DNA of 64,000 nucleotides from Curvularia sp. ZM96. Taxonomy: Eukaryota; Ascomycota; Dothideomycetes; Pleosporales; Pleosporaceae. The notes beneath the pieces were generated by a model that searched no databases, was not told the DNA's origin, and worked only from the letters and a program-made list of their open reading frames with translations. The position numbers and the translations under genes were made by a program. The DNA lies in contig JAJGBQ010000002.1 in the NCBI GenBank assembly GCA_022457065.1, positions 4,402,001-4,466,000 of the forward strand, in the 5' to 3' direction. Of this stretch, positions 46,801 through 58,100 are shown piece after piece (positions within the stretch are counted from its first letter, which is position 1; each line of letters opens with the position of its first letter).

Positions 46801-49332
46801 AGGCAGATGACAAAGTCTTTGGCTCAGGGTCTAAGACATATTGACAGTAGTAGCACAGCCTCCCGGAAAGGCGCAGACTGAAAGAGGAAGAGAGAGACAA
46901 GCAACACGACAAGCAGCGCGTTGGCCGGGACAAGAAGCCGTAGCGCGGGGAGGATCACAGTCTATGATGCTGGCTTTGGAATATCTTGGGATATCTTGAT
47001 TGTTACTTCGCGCAGTTTCAGGCCATGTGGACGTCGAGCGCGAGGGCGCACGGGCCAGAATGGTTGGAGAGAGGGCTTGATATTGTGGAGCAGGCATGGC
47101 GTAATGGAACCCCCGCTAGGACCGTGACGCGAGGTGCGCAGAGGCTGTACGGTCAGATATGGACCAGGTAGGACGGTGGGGAATCGGGTGCAGCACGGGC
47201 AGGCCAAGCGCAGGGTAGGCAAGAGAAGAGGGCCTTGTGCGGCGGGAGAGCGGGTCGCTTTGTGGAACAGATCGTCGAGTCAAAAGAGAGGCCCTTTTGG
47301 TTTTTTGGCCATGCAGGAATGGGGAATGGCATTTTGCAGGCGTCCCAGCGTTGGAAGTGGGGAGCTTGGGCCGAACGGCAAGCAGGCCTCCCGGAGTCAT
47401 GGAATCGCTTGGAGAGCTGGCGGCTCCACGGGCGCTCATAGGCCAGCAGAGGGCGACGGCGCTACGCGTAGACGACGACGGCGCGGCGGGCTAGAGACTG
47501 CTAGAGGAAAATGCAATACCCATCTGCGCATCCCAAGGTCGGCGATCAGCGCAGCGCAGCGAGGGCAGCAGAGTGCAGTGCAGCTTGGTCGGTCGCGGGA
47601 ATACGACGGGCAGGCAGCAGTACAGGAGGACCAGACGGAGAGAGCAGCTCGCAGTGCAGCGGATGGATTGGGAAGCGGTCCACAGCAATAAACTTGGGCT
47701 TCCGGATGCGGCTACTGCGGGCAGAGGAAGCGGCTGGACGAGGTTTCGCGCTGGGCCTGCGAAGTCAGACGATACGGCTGGATGGATAGAAGCAGAAAGG
47801 CAGCTGCATGACTGCGGCCGCCAATGCACGCCGGCCAGGGTAGGCAGTCTTGGGCGCGCTGCAGGCCCATGGGCAGGCCAAAATGAATGATTCGGCGGCC
47901 GCGTGCTGACAGTGCGGCGACGACGGCGACGGCGACGGGCAATCAGCAGCAGGCTGGGCTGGCGGAGGCGAACTGGTCGGCAGGGCCCCGAGGGCGCCGC
48001 GATGGGCAGCGTGCAGGCAGCGCAGCGCAGCGCAGCTGAGGAGGGCGGGCGGGCTCCCGGGCGTGGCCAAGGCCAAGGCTGGGGAGAGAAGATCCAAGCT
48101 AGCGGTCGCTATCTCGCAGCATGATGCGAGTAATCCTGATCCGCTCCGTTGAAGAAGAAGCAGCGTAGTAGCGTAGCGGCATGGGCGCCCGAGCAGCGAA
48201 AAAGCCACCGGCTCGTGCAGGCCCTGGGGAGCCACTTTTTATCACACTGCAGCGCCTCTAATGCCTGAAGCTTGTCGCCGTCGTCATTGCCTGCCATTTG
48301 CCCACTAGACGACGACTGTGGCCTCCGCCGTGCGGGCCGTCAGCTGCTGGGGTCGACAAGGGCATATCAGATTGGGCCTCGCCCATCTTTCGTAATTGTC
48401 ACTTGCTGCTGCTGCTCTGTCTTGCTTTGTGTCGGCCAGAATAGCCGCGCCCAGCACGCTACGCCGCCAATCGCCCGCCCGCCCATATCTTCTCTGCTGC
48501 TGTCGCGAGCCTCGCAGCCCCCAAGGTTCGTCTGTCCGTCCGTCTGCTTTTCTCTGGCCCTGCCCTGCCCTGCCCGCCGCCCTGCCCTACCCGGTCTTGG
48601 GAGCGTGTGCGTGCGCTCCCGCCCCAGGAGTGTCTCTGCAAGTCACCCTTACAGCGGCTGCTCGCAGACGACGCACCGCACTACCTGCGCCTGGGTTGCA
48701 TCTCACGTGGCGTTCCTTTTGCTCCACCGGCCGCCGCGCCTGTCTGTCTGTGTGCATCGGTCTGTCCACGACGACGACACGACACGAGCACTGATCGCGC
48801 GCCGCAACCCTGCGCGCGCACTTTTGTTCTGCGCCAACACCTGAAACGCAAACTTAACGCCTGCTTAGTCGATATCGATCAGCACGCGCGGACCGTCGCC
48901 GTCGCCAACCCGTGCCTCTTTTACATATTCCTCCGCAACCCTGCGCTGTGCCACCCGTTCCCCATCCATCGTCCAGTCTCTACACCTACTTGAGCTGGGC
49001 CTCGCGCTGGTTTTCTGCCGTCCTCCCAGAAGCGCGTGCCTGTGCCCTTGTTCCCGAGCCTTGGCCCCACAACCAACCGCCCTCGCCCTCGCCCGCCCAC
49101 ACCCAACTGCCTTCGCCCTTGGGTCAACCGCCTCGCCTCTTCCATCTACCCTCGCCTAGCACATGACCGCCCACTACGCCCGCCACCCTTTGTGCGCCTA
49201 GCCCTCCCTCCTGTCCTCGCCGCGCCGGTTGGGCCCTTGACCCCCCACCCACGCTCCCGCGCCCTCCCTCCCTGACCTTCACGACGCTCGACGGAAGCTT
49301 CCCTCGAGCTCGGTCGCTCCCGCGCCGCCTGG
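43831..49332. other. 5.5-kb gene-free stretch upstream of the Rsc7-like gene
   Basis: No gene could be supported. The first half (about 43.8-46.4 kb) is of mixed composition. From about 46.9 to 49.3 kb it becomes GC-rich with low-complexity GCAGCG and GCGACGGCGACGG runs (near 47915-48040). A pyrimidine-rich stretch leads up to the gene start. Open frames of 130-190 codons on both strands (for example near 45616-46011 and 47134-47691) lack ATG starts or domain features. The stretch probably contains an extended promoter and long 5' leader. Confidence 0.45.
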
Positions 49333-51547
49333 ATGTACTCAGTCCATGTGCAACACCCCATACAAATCATGTCAAATGGTGGCATTGGAAACGGTGTCAT
49401 GGATCCCGCAGGCACCATTGACCCGTCGCGTAAGTAGTCGCGTCCCCTCGCCGCCCTTCCCATCCAACCATCCCATCCATCATCATCCATCCATCCATCC
49501 ATCCAGCCATCCATCCACTTGCGCGTCGGTTACATCCGATGCAGCCTCCCGCGAAGCAATCGCTGACCCTCCATCAGATGTCTTCTCCGGCCCGCCGCAA
49601 CAGCAGCCATCGCGCGGCCTGAAGCGCAGTCGCTCCCCAGAAGCCAGCTATGAGCTGCAGGGCGACGACACGCCAAACAACAAGCGCAGTCGCGGCCGCC
49701 CGGCAAAGGGCAACACCGCCGCCCGCCCGCCCTACGGCGGCTCACCTAACCGCGGCTCCCAGCCTCCGCAGACTCCCTCGCAGCACTCGGGCGCCGCGCC
49801 GCCTGTCCAAACTCCCCAGATGCAGGCGACATCGCTGTCAAAAGCTTCTCCCCCTCAAGCATCGCCACCCGCCAAAGCGACGCCTGCCAAGCCCACCGTC
49901 ATCAAGGCGCTGCCGACCGTGCGCGACCACACAACGGACCAGCTCAATGCTGAGGGCGACGAATACATCCCCCGCGAAATCGACGAGGCGGGAGAGCGAA
50001 AGGTTACGCAAACCGGCCACCCGCTCGACGGGCGCGAATACCGCTGCCGTACTTTCTTCGTCCCCAACCGCGCTGACAAACTCTTCATGCTCGCCACGGA
50101 ATGTGCGCGCGTCCTAGGATACCGAGACTCGTATCTGCTCTTCAACAAGAACCGATCTCTCTACAAGATCATTGCCACCCAGGCCGAGAAGGACGACCTG
50201 ATCCACCAGGAAATTCTGCCTTATTCTTACCGGTCCAGACAGATTGCCATCGTCACCGCCCGCTCCATGTTCAGACAGTTTGGCAGCAGACTGATTGTCA
50301 ACGGGCGACGCGTACGCGACGACTACTGGGAGAGCAAAGCTCGAAAACAGGGCTTCACCGAAGAAGATGCCGCAGGAGAAAAGAGGCCTGGCGCCGCAAA
50401 GGCAAGAGAAGCAGCCGCCGCTGAAGCCAACCATGCCAATGCCCTGGCCTATGCCCAGAGTGGAGCATACCCAGGCAACACCCAGGATTACATAGGCGCT
50501 ACTATTAACCCTCTGCAACCATTTGGTGGTCTGAACCCCGCTCCAGGAAGCATGCCAACTACCACTCCTGATGCATACAACCAGCGGCCCACTGCCGATC
50601 TCCAGCCGCGCGATTACAGTGGCGTCCAACGCCCGCGGCATGAAATGCAGGGTGCCCCGTACCAAGACATCACCAGGCCGAGCCCATCCGGCGAAATCCT
50701 TAATGCAGCAGCGCAAACTGCCGAAGTCAACAAGCAGCTAGAACAGCAGCGCAAGCACCGAAAAGAGTACTTGAATGACATCTGGACACGGCCGCATGAG
50801 CCGCCAGTGCAGCCAACCCGTCCGGGAACCGCAGAGGGAGAGCATGCTCCGCAAGTCTCCCAAGCTATCCAGTCTCCGCGCATGTCTTCCACAGCCGTGA
50901 CTATGCCAGGAAGCCAGTATGGCATGCCAGCACAGACGCCACAAAGACCGGGACAGCCCATGGGGGCTACGCCGTATCGCCCGCAAACCATGCCTCCGAA
51001 CAACATGGTACCATCACCCATGTCTCAACAGCATACTCCGCTTCGAGGAGACCAGATGCTCCGTCGGCCACCGAGCATCGGCATGCCCCAAGGCATGAAT
51101 GCTTCGAGCATGGGACCTGGCGGTATGCTCCCCAGTGTCCAACAGAACGCAGGCCACGGCTATCCACCATCGCACATGTGGCAAGGACCTTCGCAACCAT
51201 CTCCACTCTCTCAGCAGCACAACATGCCACAATACGCGCAGCGCCCTCCCCAGCAGTCGCCACTTCCGCAGCAATCCCAGATGCATGCCTCGCCACAGCT
51301 CCACCACGCTCAAAGCAGCGCCTCGATGCACGGCACTCCAGTGCAGCAATATCAGACCATGGGCGCCATGGGCAACTCTATGCCTGGCGGAGACGCTGGG
51401 TACCAGTCCATGGGCCAAAACCCATATCAGCCTAGCCCGAGCCCTCACCAGTTCATGCAACAACAGAGTGGCGCCGCTCAACAACCTGGCATGCCTGGCT
51501 GGGCGCCACCACAGGCTCCACAACAAGGAGGATGGTCATCTTACTAG
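49333..51547 (+). CDS. Chromatin remodelling complex subunit, Rsc7/Swp82 family
   Basis: Exons 49333-49429 and 49545-51547 encode 699 residues. ATG 49333 is the first in-frame start after an upstream stop; ATG 49369 is a shorter alternative. After a disordered N-terminus with a basic KRSRSPE/KRSRGRPAKG segment (a possible nuclear signal and AT-hook-like GRP) comes the conserved domain at about 230-350: GREYRCRTFFVPNRADKLFM, ATECARVLGYRDSYLLFNKN, RSLYKIIATQ, ILPYSYRSRQIAIVTARSMF and RQFGSRLIVNGRRVRDDYWE. This is the Rsc7/Swp82 signature of RSC and SWI/SNF remodellers. The C-terminal 330 residues are Gln/Pro/Met-rich and prion-like. The intron holds a CATC tetranucleotide repeat. Confidence 0.92.
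49473..49517 (+). repeat. Tetranucleotide repeat (ATCC)n in intron
   Basis: About ten ATCC/CATC units occur inside the 115-bp intron of the Rsc7-like gene, upstream of the acceptor. Length polymorphism would change intron size only. Confidence 0.7.
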
Positions 51548-53034
51548 GAGGGGCTACTGACCAGCCAAGGCTCCTCGGAGGCATTCCCAGGCCTGCAGTC
51601 CAGACGCCATTTTGGGCAACTGGAGATTGCATGGGCACCCATTTGGTCCGGTCCGAGTTGACATGAGTCTCACAAGGCCCTGGGCATTGACCAACTGACG
51701 ACATGTACGCCAAGCATGCGCCGCTACGAATTTCCCCTACTGTTTGCTTTTCGTCTCATCTTGTACACTACGCTCATTCAATCCTGTGCCCCACTTGGCT
51801 CCCCACTCAACGGCGACAATGACATTACGACACACGAGCTGGTAAAGAGCACGCTAGACAACGAAGATGACACGAAAGCATCACGGATCCGGCGGTATGG
51901 GAACCGCATTTACTCTCTCTCCCTCTCTCCCTCTCCTCGGAGCCCCGTTCTATCCCGTACATTTGCGACTTCGAGACGCACCTTCTATTCCGCGACTATA
52001 TTCGCAACAGTCCGTTGATGCCGCAGCGTATGTGTGGCATTGAGCGGACGCCCCCAGTTTTTTCTCTTTGCGGCTTGGTGGTAATTGCATGGATTTTGGT
52101 GCGAGCAGGACAAACGACGGGACACTCTGGAAGAGTATTGTTTGTTGCATCGCTGGTGGCGCCGCTTTTGGTCAGATTGCTGCTTCTTGTTCTTCCTACC
52201 CTTGTTCTGCCCATTTTTTTCCGAGTACTGACTATCGCCCCCCGTTTTCATATCCGTGTCATTAGTGGTGGTTTAGTTATAGCTTTGCACAAGATTCCCC
52301 TCAGATTCCCCGCGCCTTGTTTCGTGTTTTGGTATCGCTTTACGGTTGTAGGCATGATTGTATATTGGAGGGAACGCACACTATGCTGGGGCATGGGGGG
52401 TGAGGAGGGTAGGGGGTACATTCAAGGAACGTCTAGACAGGCACTACTTGGGGCTCGAAACACATAGCTTGGAGGCCTTTTGCATCCTTCCCTTAATAGT
52501 AATATCACCCCATTTTGCGCGAGATAGCATGTATGCTTTGGTATGGATATGACGGACATGTGCCTATCTGCAGCGGAGGGGCAGCCAGATGCGGTCGCCT
52601 GCCGGCAAGTGGCGGTTCCCAGGAAGACCAAGGCCGTCTCACCATCTGCACCCCAGAATCTGGCCGTCTCACAACAAGGCACAAACCGAGTGTTGATGGG
52701 AGCGAGGTCGGCAAATGAACAACAGCATGTGTGTCGTGCGGATAAGCGCAGTGCCACGACAGCGCGTGTCGACAGGGCCAGGCCATGGGGGAAAGCAACC
52801 TGCATCCCAAGCGCGGGCATGGTACATGGGTTCTCCAGGCCACGCCCACCACCAACCCGATCGTGGGACAGGTTCGGATGCGGGAGCGGACGGCGCACGG
52901 CGGCACTGGCCGCTCAGACCACCCCATTACCTACAGGTGCCATGCCATGCCCATGCCCATGCATCACCGAACCTACTTGCGCAATCCAATCGCGGGCGGG
53001 CTTGCTGCCTGGCTTGCTTTCGGCTACTAGTCGA

Positions 53035-53059
53035 CATGTCACGTCACGTCAGTGACATG
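53035..53059. promoter_or_regulatory. 25-bp perfect inverted repeat with tandem ACGTCA cores
   Basis: CATGTCAC and GTGACATG form perfect 8-bp arms around a 9-bp spacer that itself contains CACGTCA. Two TCACGTCA-type (bZIP/CRE-like) cores overlap. This is a possible binding site for bZIP factors, but no gene start lies close by. Confidence 0.5.
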
Positions 53060-53489
53060 CTGCAAGCAACAACTTTTTGCTTCGCTTGCGCGCGCTCTTT
53101 CGCGCTCGCGCACATACATACGCCCTAAACTTTAATCTTTAGTGTATTTCTTTGTACTACGTACGTACTTTCAGGCCCTCTCCGCCTCCGTCTCTCCGTC
53201 TCTCTCTCTATCTTTTGTATGTGGTCCTGGCGTAAATGTTAAATCCTTTCTTTCACGTCGTGGTGCGATTTCATTGGCTACATTTTTGGATCCGTCCAGC
53301 TGGGACATAATAAGAAATGAATGACAGATAAAAAAAAGTAAACTGTGTACCAAAGTATCTTCTACGAGTTGGCTGTCTTGCTTTTCTTTCTGCGCACACG
53401 GTACCTGGTGGGATCTTCAGCTTGCACTTTGCACTTTGCACTGCTGTCCTGAACAGCACGATCAGATTGGGGACGTGCATGGGTTGACA

Positions 53490-53535
53490 ACTGTCTCTCT
53501 CTCTCTGTCTGTCTGTTCGTCTGTCTGTCTGTCTC
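53490..53535 (+). repeat. (CT)n/(GTCT)n microsatellite
   Basis: CTCTCTCTCTGTCTGTCTGT-type units were seen directly. No function is inferred. Confidence 0.7.
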
Positions 53536-54801
53536 TCTTGAGTACGTGCGGCTCAACGTACGGTACCAGTTCTTCTTCTTTTTTTCTCACATGCAACCTG
53601 TGCATCATATTTGCTTTTTCTGTGCAGAATGCACAGCATCGAGCGAATCACCGGATTTCCTGAACTTTAATTTCCTCCTCCTCCGCCTCCCCTCCCCTTC
53701 TTTTTTTCGCCGCTATGAATCCGACCGTTTTTTTGTGGAAGATAGAAAAAAACAACAACGGGACCTGCGGGCGTTGCAAGGGGGAAAAGCAGATCGCCAA
53801 GGAACATGCCGGAGAGAGAGAGAGAGGAGTGTCTTTTTTTTCCGCCATTCTGTCATTATCGGTTTTTGCTTCTTCTTTTTTTCTTGCCAACTACCGCATA
53901 AACGCGCTTGGTATTATTGTTGCTTTTGTTGGGGTAGACGGAGCGAAACTCCGTGCGAATGGTAGGACACGGGCGTGACTGCCGGATACGTAATACATGC
54001 TCGGTTGGTGTAAGACCAGTCAGCGCCTCCCCGTGGCTGGATCTGTCTCTTTTCCCTTTCTCTGGGTTACACACTTACAACTATCCGCATGTGTGTATGG
54101 TTTATGAGCGCCTTTTTTTGTTGTTTTGTTTTGTTCTTCACTTTCACATGCCGGTAATGTGTAAGGGGATGCTCGGGGTCCAAAATTTTTGTGGAAGCAG
54201 GGCTAGTACTGTAGCTACAAGGGAAAGATACCTAACCCTGCATCTTGTTGCCTGCATGCGCCCGCCCCCTCTTTCCATCATCTCATCCACATTACCCTTC
54301 TAGTGCCATTTGAGGCAAGGCAAGATTCACTGATTAGGCAAATGTACACGCCACCTTATCCCTGTACTTAGCCTCGGGTTTGGATTTCTAATGTGGCTGA
54401 GTGTGTGAAGTTGCGCGTGACCACGGCTTCACAGTCGATTACCTGCTATATGTGGAAAATGCGTTGACGTCGTGTATCAATATCGGATTACGTGGGCTGA
54501 AATCCTGGTCAGATGGTTGTGTACGGTGTGTGAGTCTCACTTACAAAAAAATTATTTCCAGCAAAAATGACGGAAATATGATGGAGTTGGGAATAATGGG
54601 ATGACACAGACATTGCGTTGCACAGTAAAACGGTAAGTGGAAAACCAGATAAGTCAATTCCTTGACAAAGATGAAGGAGCTCTATCCAACAGGATCCTGG
54701 GCCTGTATACCACAAAGGGCGACCAAGCAGTTCCCCTAGCCGCCACGAAAGAGCTCCATTGTATCTCTCCTTGCGTCAAGCCAACATTTCTAATCCCGCT
54801 C

Positions 54802-55109
54802 TCAGTTCCTGCAGCAAGTTGAGCAGGATCCCTACAAAATTTCAAGTCAGTATACGTGGAAACTCTTTTCGCTTTACTCAGATAGTCGATGTAACTTACC
54901 TCGACTAGTCGATGCGTTCCAGCAGGGCAGGGAGCTCTACCCTGTTCCGAGTTAGGGTGGAAGCAACCTGCGCAGCCTGCTGGCGCAGGCACGGGGACCT
55001 GTCTGGCGGCTATGGCATCCACGTCGAGATTCTCTGCGACTTGTAGGCCGGGGGCTGCCGAGGAGAAGGCCGCGAGGGCGGCAAGGGCGACAAAGGCGAA
55101 TGACTTCAT
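54802..55109 (-). CDS. Small secreted cysteine-rich protein (effector-like)
   Basis: Exons 55109-54900 and 54831-54802 encode 79 residues. The signal peptide (about 1-19, MKSFAFVALAALAAFSSAA) is followed by a short acidic propeptide-like stretch (ENLDVDAIAAR) and a mature part with six cysteines spaced C-X2-C-X11-C-X11-C-X2-C-C. The phase-0 intron (68 bp, GTAAGT...TTGTAG) separates the first three cysteines from the last three, which lie in a 30-nt final exon. If the intron is retained the frame stays open to 54654 and gives a different tail. Size, secretion signal and cysteine density are those of fungal candidate effectors or antimicrobial-type peptides. No homology is claimed, and a role in plant interaction is inference only. 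It stands alone in a gene-poor stretch. Confidence 0.75.
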
Positions 55110-58100
55110 GGTTACGAGGTTATGAATTGAGTTGAGAATGGAAGACTAGTGAATGCTGTAGAATGCTGTTGGTAATGACCATTGTTGGTGGACATCTCGT
55201 CACCATTTTATACTCTTCTCTCTGCATTGTCTGACTTCATGCTCGGACGTTTGACGTAGCATATATTGCTGGTTCAATAATATTTCGGCGCCGGTGTTGG
55301 AGAGGTCTTGGTCTTGTTCGAGTGAAGCGGGTTGTTGCTTGTCCGTGTAGTCGTGAACGAGTTTCAGATTTATTTATCGGGCCTACATTATACAATCGTC
55401 AAGTCATCTCTTATAGGACAAGTATTGGCATCACCTAAGCCAAGTGCATAACTTCACTAAAGGCTTTAGCATTTGAAGGAATTACGAGCTCTGTTAGTCT
55501 TTTTGTTTTGGGCGTGTTTTGTATATGTCTTGCTATCTTGTGAGAGTACCACAAACCAAGGCTAGAGAGAAGAGGTTGCTAGCGCTCTCCAAGTCAATTG
55601 TCAGTTCTCTATTCGGCACTTTTCATAACCACTTCTTGTCCCTTCACCGCTGTATCTTCATCTATGTAGGTCCAGTTTTCTGATACAAAACGTCAAAGTA
55701 GGTTTCGGGGCTTCTACTTCGTATTCACATCTCAATTAACCAGAGTGCGATAAACGGACCGGCGTCGACACCACAACCTTGGCGTCTAAACTTGGACTAG
55801 TGCTGACGCTTTCTTGAAACGAGACTGCTTACATAAAGGATCCCTTCCAATTCTCCATACAGGCTCCCTGCGTTGCTATCCGCGCCATGTCTATGGCTGG
55901 CTCACGCCTCCGTCGTACACAACACCGTCTGCACCCTGAAGTCTTCACCATACTTTACCCGCCGCCCCACTCTGCGCCCAAAAGAGAGACTATGGCATTC
56001 TGACAGATGATGACAATCCTGTCAAAAGGAGTCTAGGTTAGAAAGGGCAATGCGCGCCGGGCAGAGTATGCAGGTCAGTCACGACGATGCACGCGCTATT
56101 GTTGAGGCTGGCTTCTAGTCCCGATCATGTGCCTCTCTTCCTTCTTTTTCCCGATGTTGCCCGGGCCGGCTCAGTAGCCGCAAGTCAATTTGTCCCATCG
56201 GGCCAGTGGTATTCCAGTACGACAGATCATTTGCCAATGCGTTAAAGTGAAAAAAACGCCATGTTGAGGCCGCTTGTGCATGGCGGAACCTTGCGAGTCC
56301 GTGGAGATAGTTTCCCCGCAAATCATCGGTGAGAGAGATAGGGTTAACAGGCCGAGTTGAATTTATTGAACTGCTGATTTTGTCCACCTTTGGCCTACCA
56401 GGCATGTCGAGACTATGCCAAATCGGTATCTCGATCTGGGGGCTAATTTAGACGGAAATCTGGAGCTTCCGCGATGGAAGCTTGGATATAGCCTAGTGTC
56501 CTTATGTCGCCGATGAGAGGTGGTACTAGATTCTTCCTTCTCGTGTTTCACGAGATCTTGGCCTTGGGCAGAACTCGCTACATGACACTTGACGTTCCTC
56601 CGTTCTTTTCTTTTCCCGTGGTTCGCGTCGGTATCCTGAGATTTTGATCTCCTAGTGGTCTGTGTAGGGATAGACATCTGCTTGCGTCATAGCAACACGG
56701 GCTACACTCTGCACCTAACAAAACAGAATGACTCGGCAGCCGCCGTCACGGATAACCTTTCCCTTCTGGTGGCCTATGCTCATATCAATGCTGGATACCG
56801 AAGTATCCAGTAGTGTTACTCTCGGGCCAGATACGGAACCCCAACCTCCTCCAAGACCCCTCCTTGACTGCGGCATGGCGTCCGCCACAAGTCTGCTTTG
56901 ACCACCCAAGTACACACTTCAGCCACTGCCGTGAAAGTCTCCTATTTCAACTTAGACCGGTTGAAAATCACTGCAAAAGCACAAACGTAGGATTCGCAAT
57001 ACGGACGGATAGTAGAACTCAAGGAAAGATCTCGATCTCTGCAATTGGGAAATTAAGATCTAGAAAAAGAAACATTGCGTTTGCCAAGTCCATGGTTCAT
57101 CCCAAGCGGTCATTTGCAGCACACAAGACGATCGCAACATCGAACCAGATCTCTAGATCTATCCGGTACCTTGCATACATGCAAAGATGACGATGGCTGC
57201 AGACCTATGGATAGTTGCAGCAAACTGAACCAGAGAATGTAGGGAATGATGACATGTAACGCCTACTGGAAAACCCGGCTAGTCAGCCTAACAAGCTCAT
57301 CATCCAATAACGGATTGGGCTTAACATAGGGGACCAACATATTCATCATAGCCCCGGTGCCCGGCACGGCCAGTAAAGTCCCAGTATCGCTGCACGTTGG
57401 TATTTCTTTCTAAAGCCCATTGGCGAATCACCATCGCAGCAACCTAGCTAAACATGAAACAGCCCTATACCGCTTAGCCGACGCAACACAACGCTGGTCC
57501 ATATCCTGGGGAGCGCCTCAGACATCTGTGGACGAGTATAGAACCGGGAGCAACCGAATGTGGAGATACCGATCTCCAAATCATCCATGAACGTGATCTC
57601 CACGGCAGAAGCAAAAGATCCCGAATGCCACACGCATAATTGTTCTTTCACGGCAAGAAACAAATATTGCAACGCTATGCCGAGTTCCGACTCCATGGGA
57701 CAGATCATAGGGCTACAGGGTTAGCCGAATGTCCAAATAACTGAAACAAGCCCAGTCCCTACTTTCTTTGCTTCTCTCTCTGGAAGTACCCGGAAGAGAG
57801 GTGGGGTAGCTTCTCAGTGTGGAAAATGGGCGATGCATGTGACTACCCATGTGACTACCCATGGGACCGAACAAGAAAGGTTACAATAATGTGGCTTGCT
57901 AGTATGTTAGGGAGTAAGAGAGATGTAGGCACCATCCGGAGTTTGGATGATTTAGTTTCGGCTGTGTTAGCGTTCTCTCTTGTGAATGTGTTTTGCATAA
58001 CGGGTGCCATCTTTCCTAGATGATATGAAACTTTCGCCATTGCTAGTGAGATGTCGAAGTAAGTGCCAGTATTAGAGAGTTGAGTTTGTATTCATGTATT

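Larger units (their letters stand above)
51548..54801. other. Gene-free stretch with simple repeats
   Basis: About 3.2 kb lies between the Rsc7-like gene and the small secreted protein. It contains a perfect inverted repeat at 53035-53059, C/T-rich and GTCT microsatellites (about 53195-53215 and 53490-53535) and many T tracts. No coding sequence is supported. Confidence 0.45.

Noticed and set aside
47134..47691. 185-codon plus-strand frame in the GC-rich region
   Set aside because: Composition is Arg/Gly/Ala-rich as expected of random GC-rich DNA, and several other frames overlap it.
49346..49544. Unspliced reading of the Rsc7-like gene start through the ATCC repeat
   Set aside because: That reading uses another frame before the repeat. 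Splicing GTAAGT to GATGCAG joins a sensible N-terminus to the conserved protein.
57448..57708. 86-codon ATG frame in the gene-poor stretch
   Set aside because: It has an ATG and stop but no signal peptide, motif or codon-bias support. It was kept only as a mention in the gap description.
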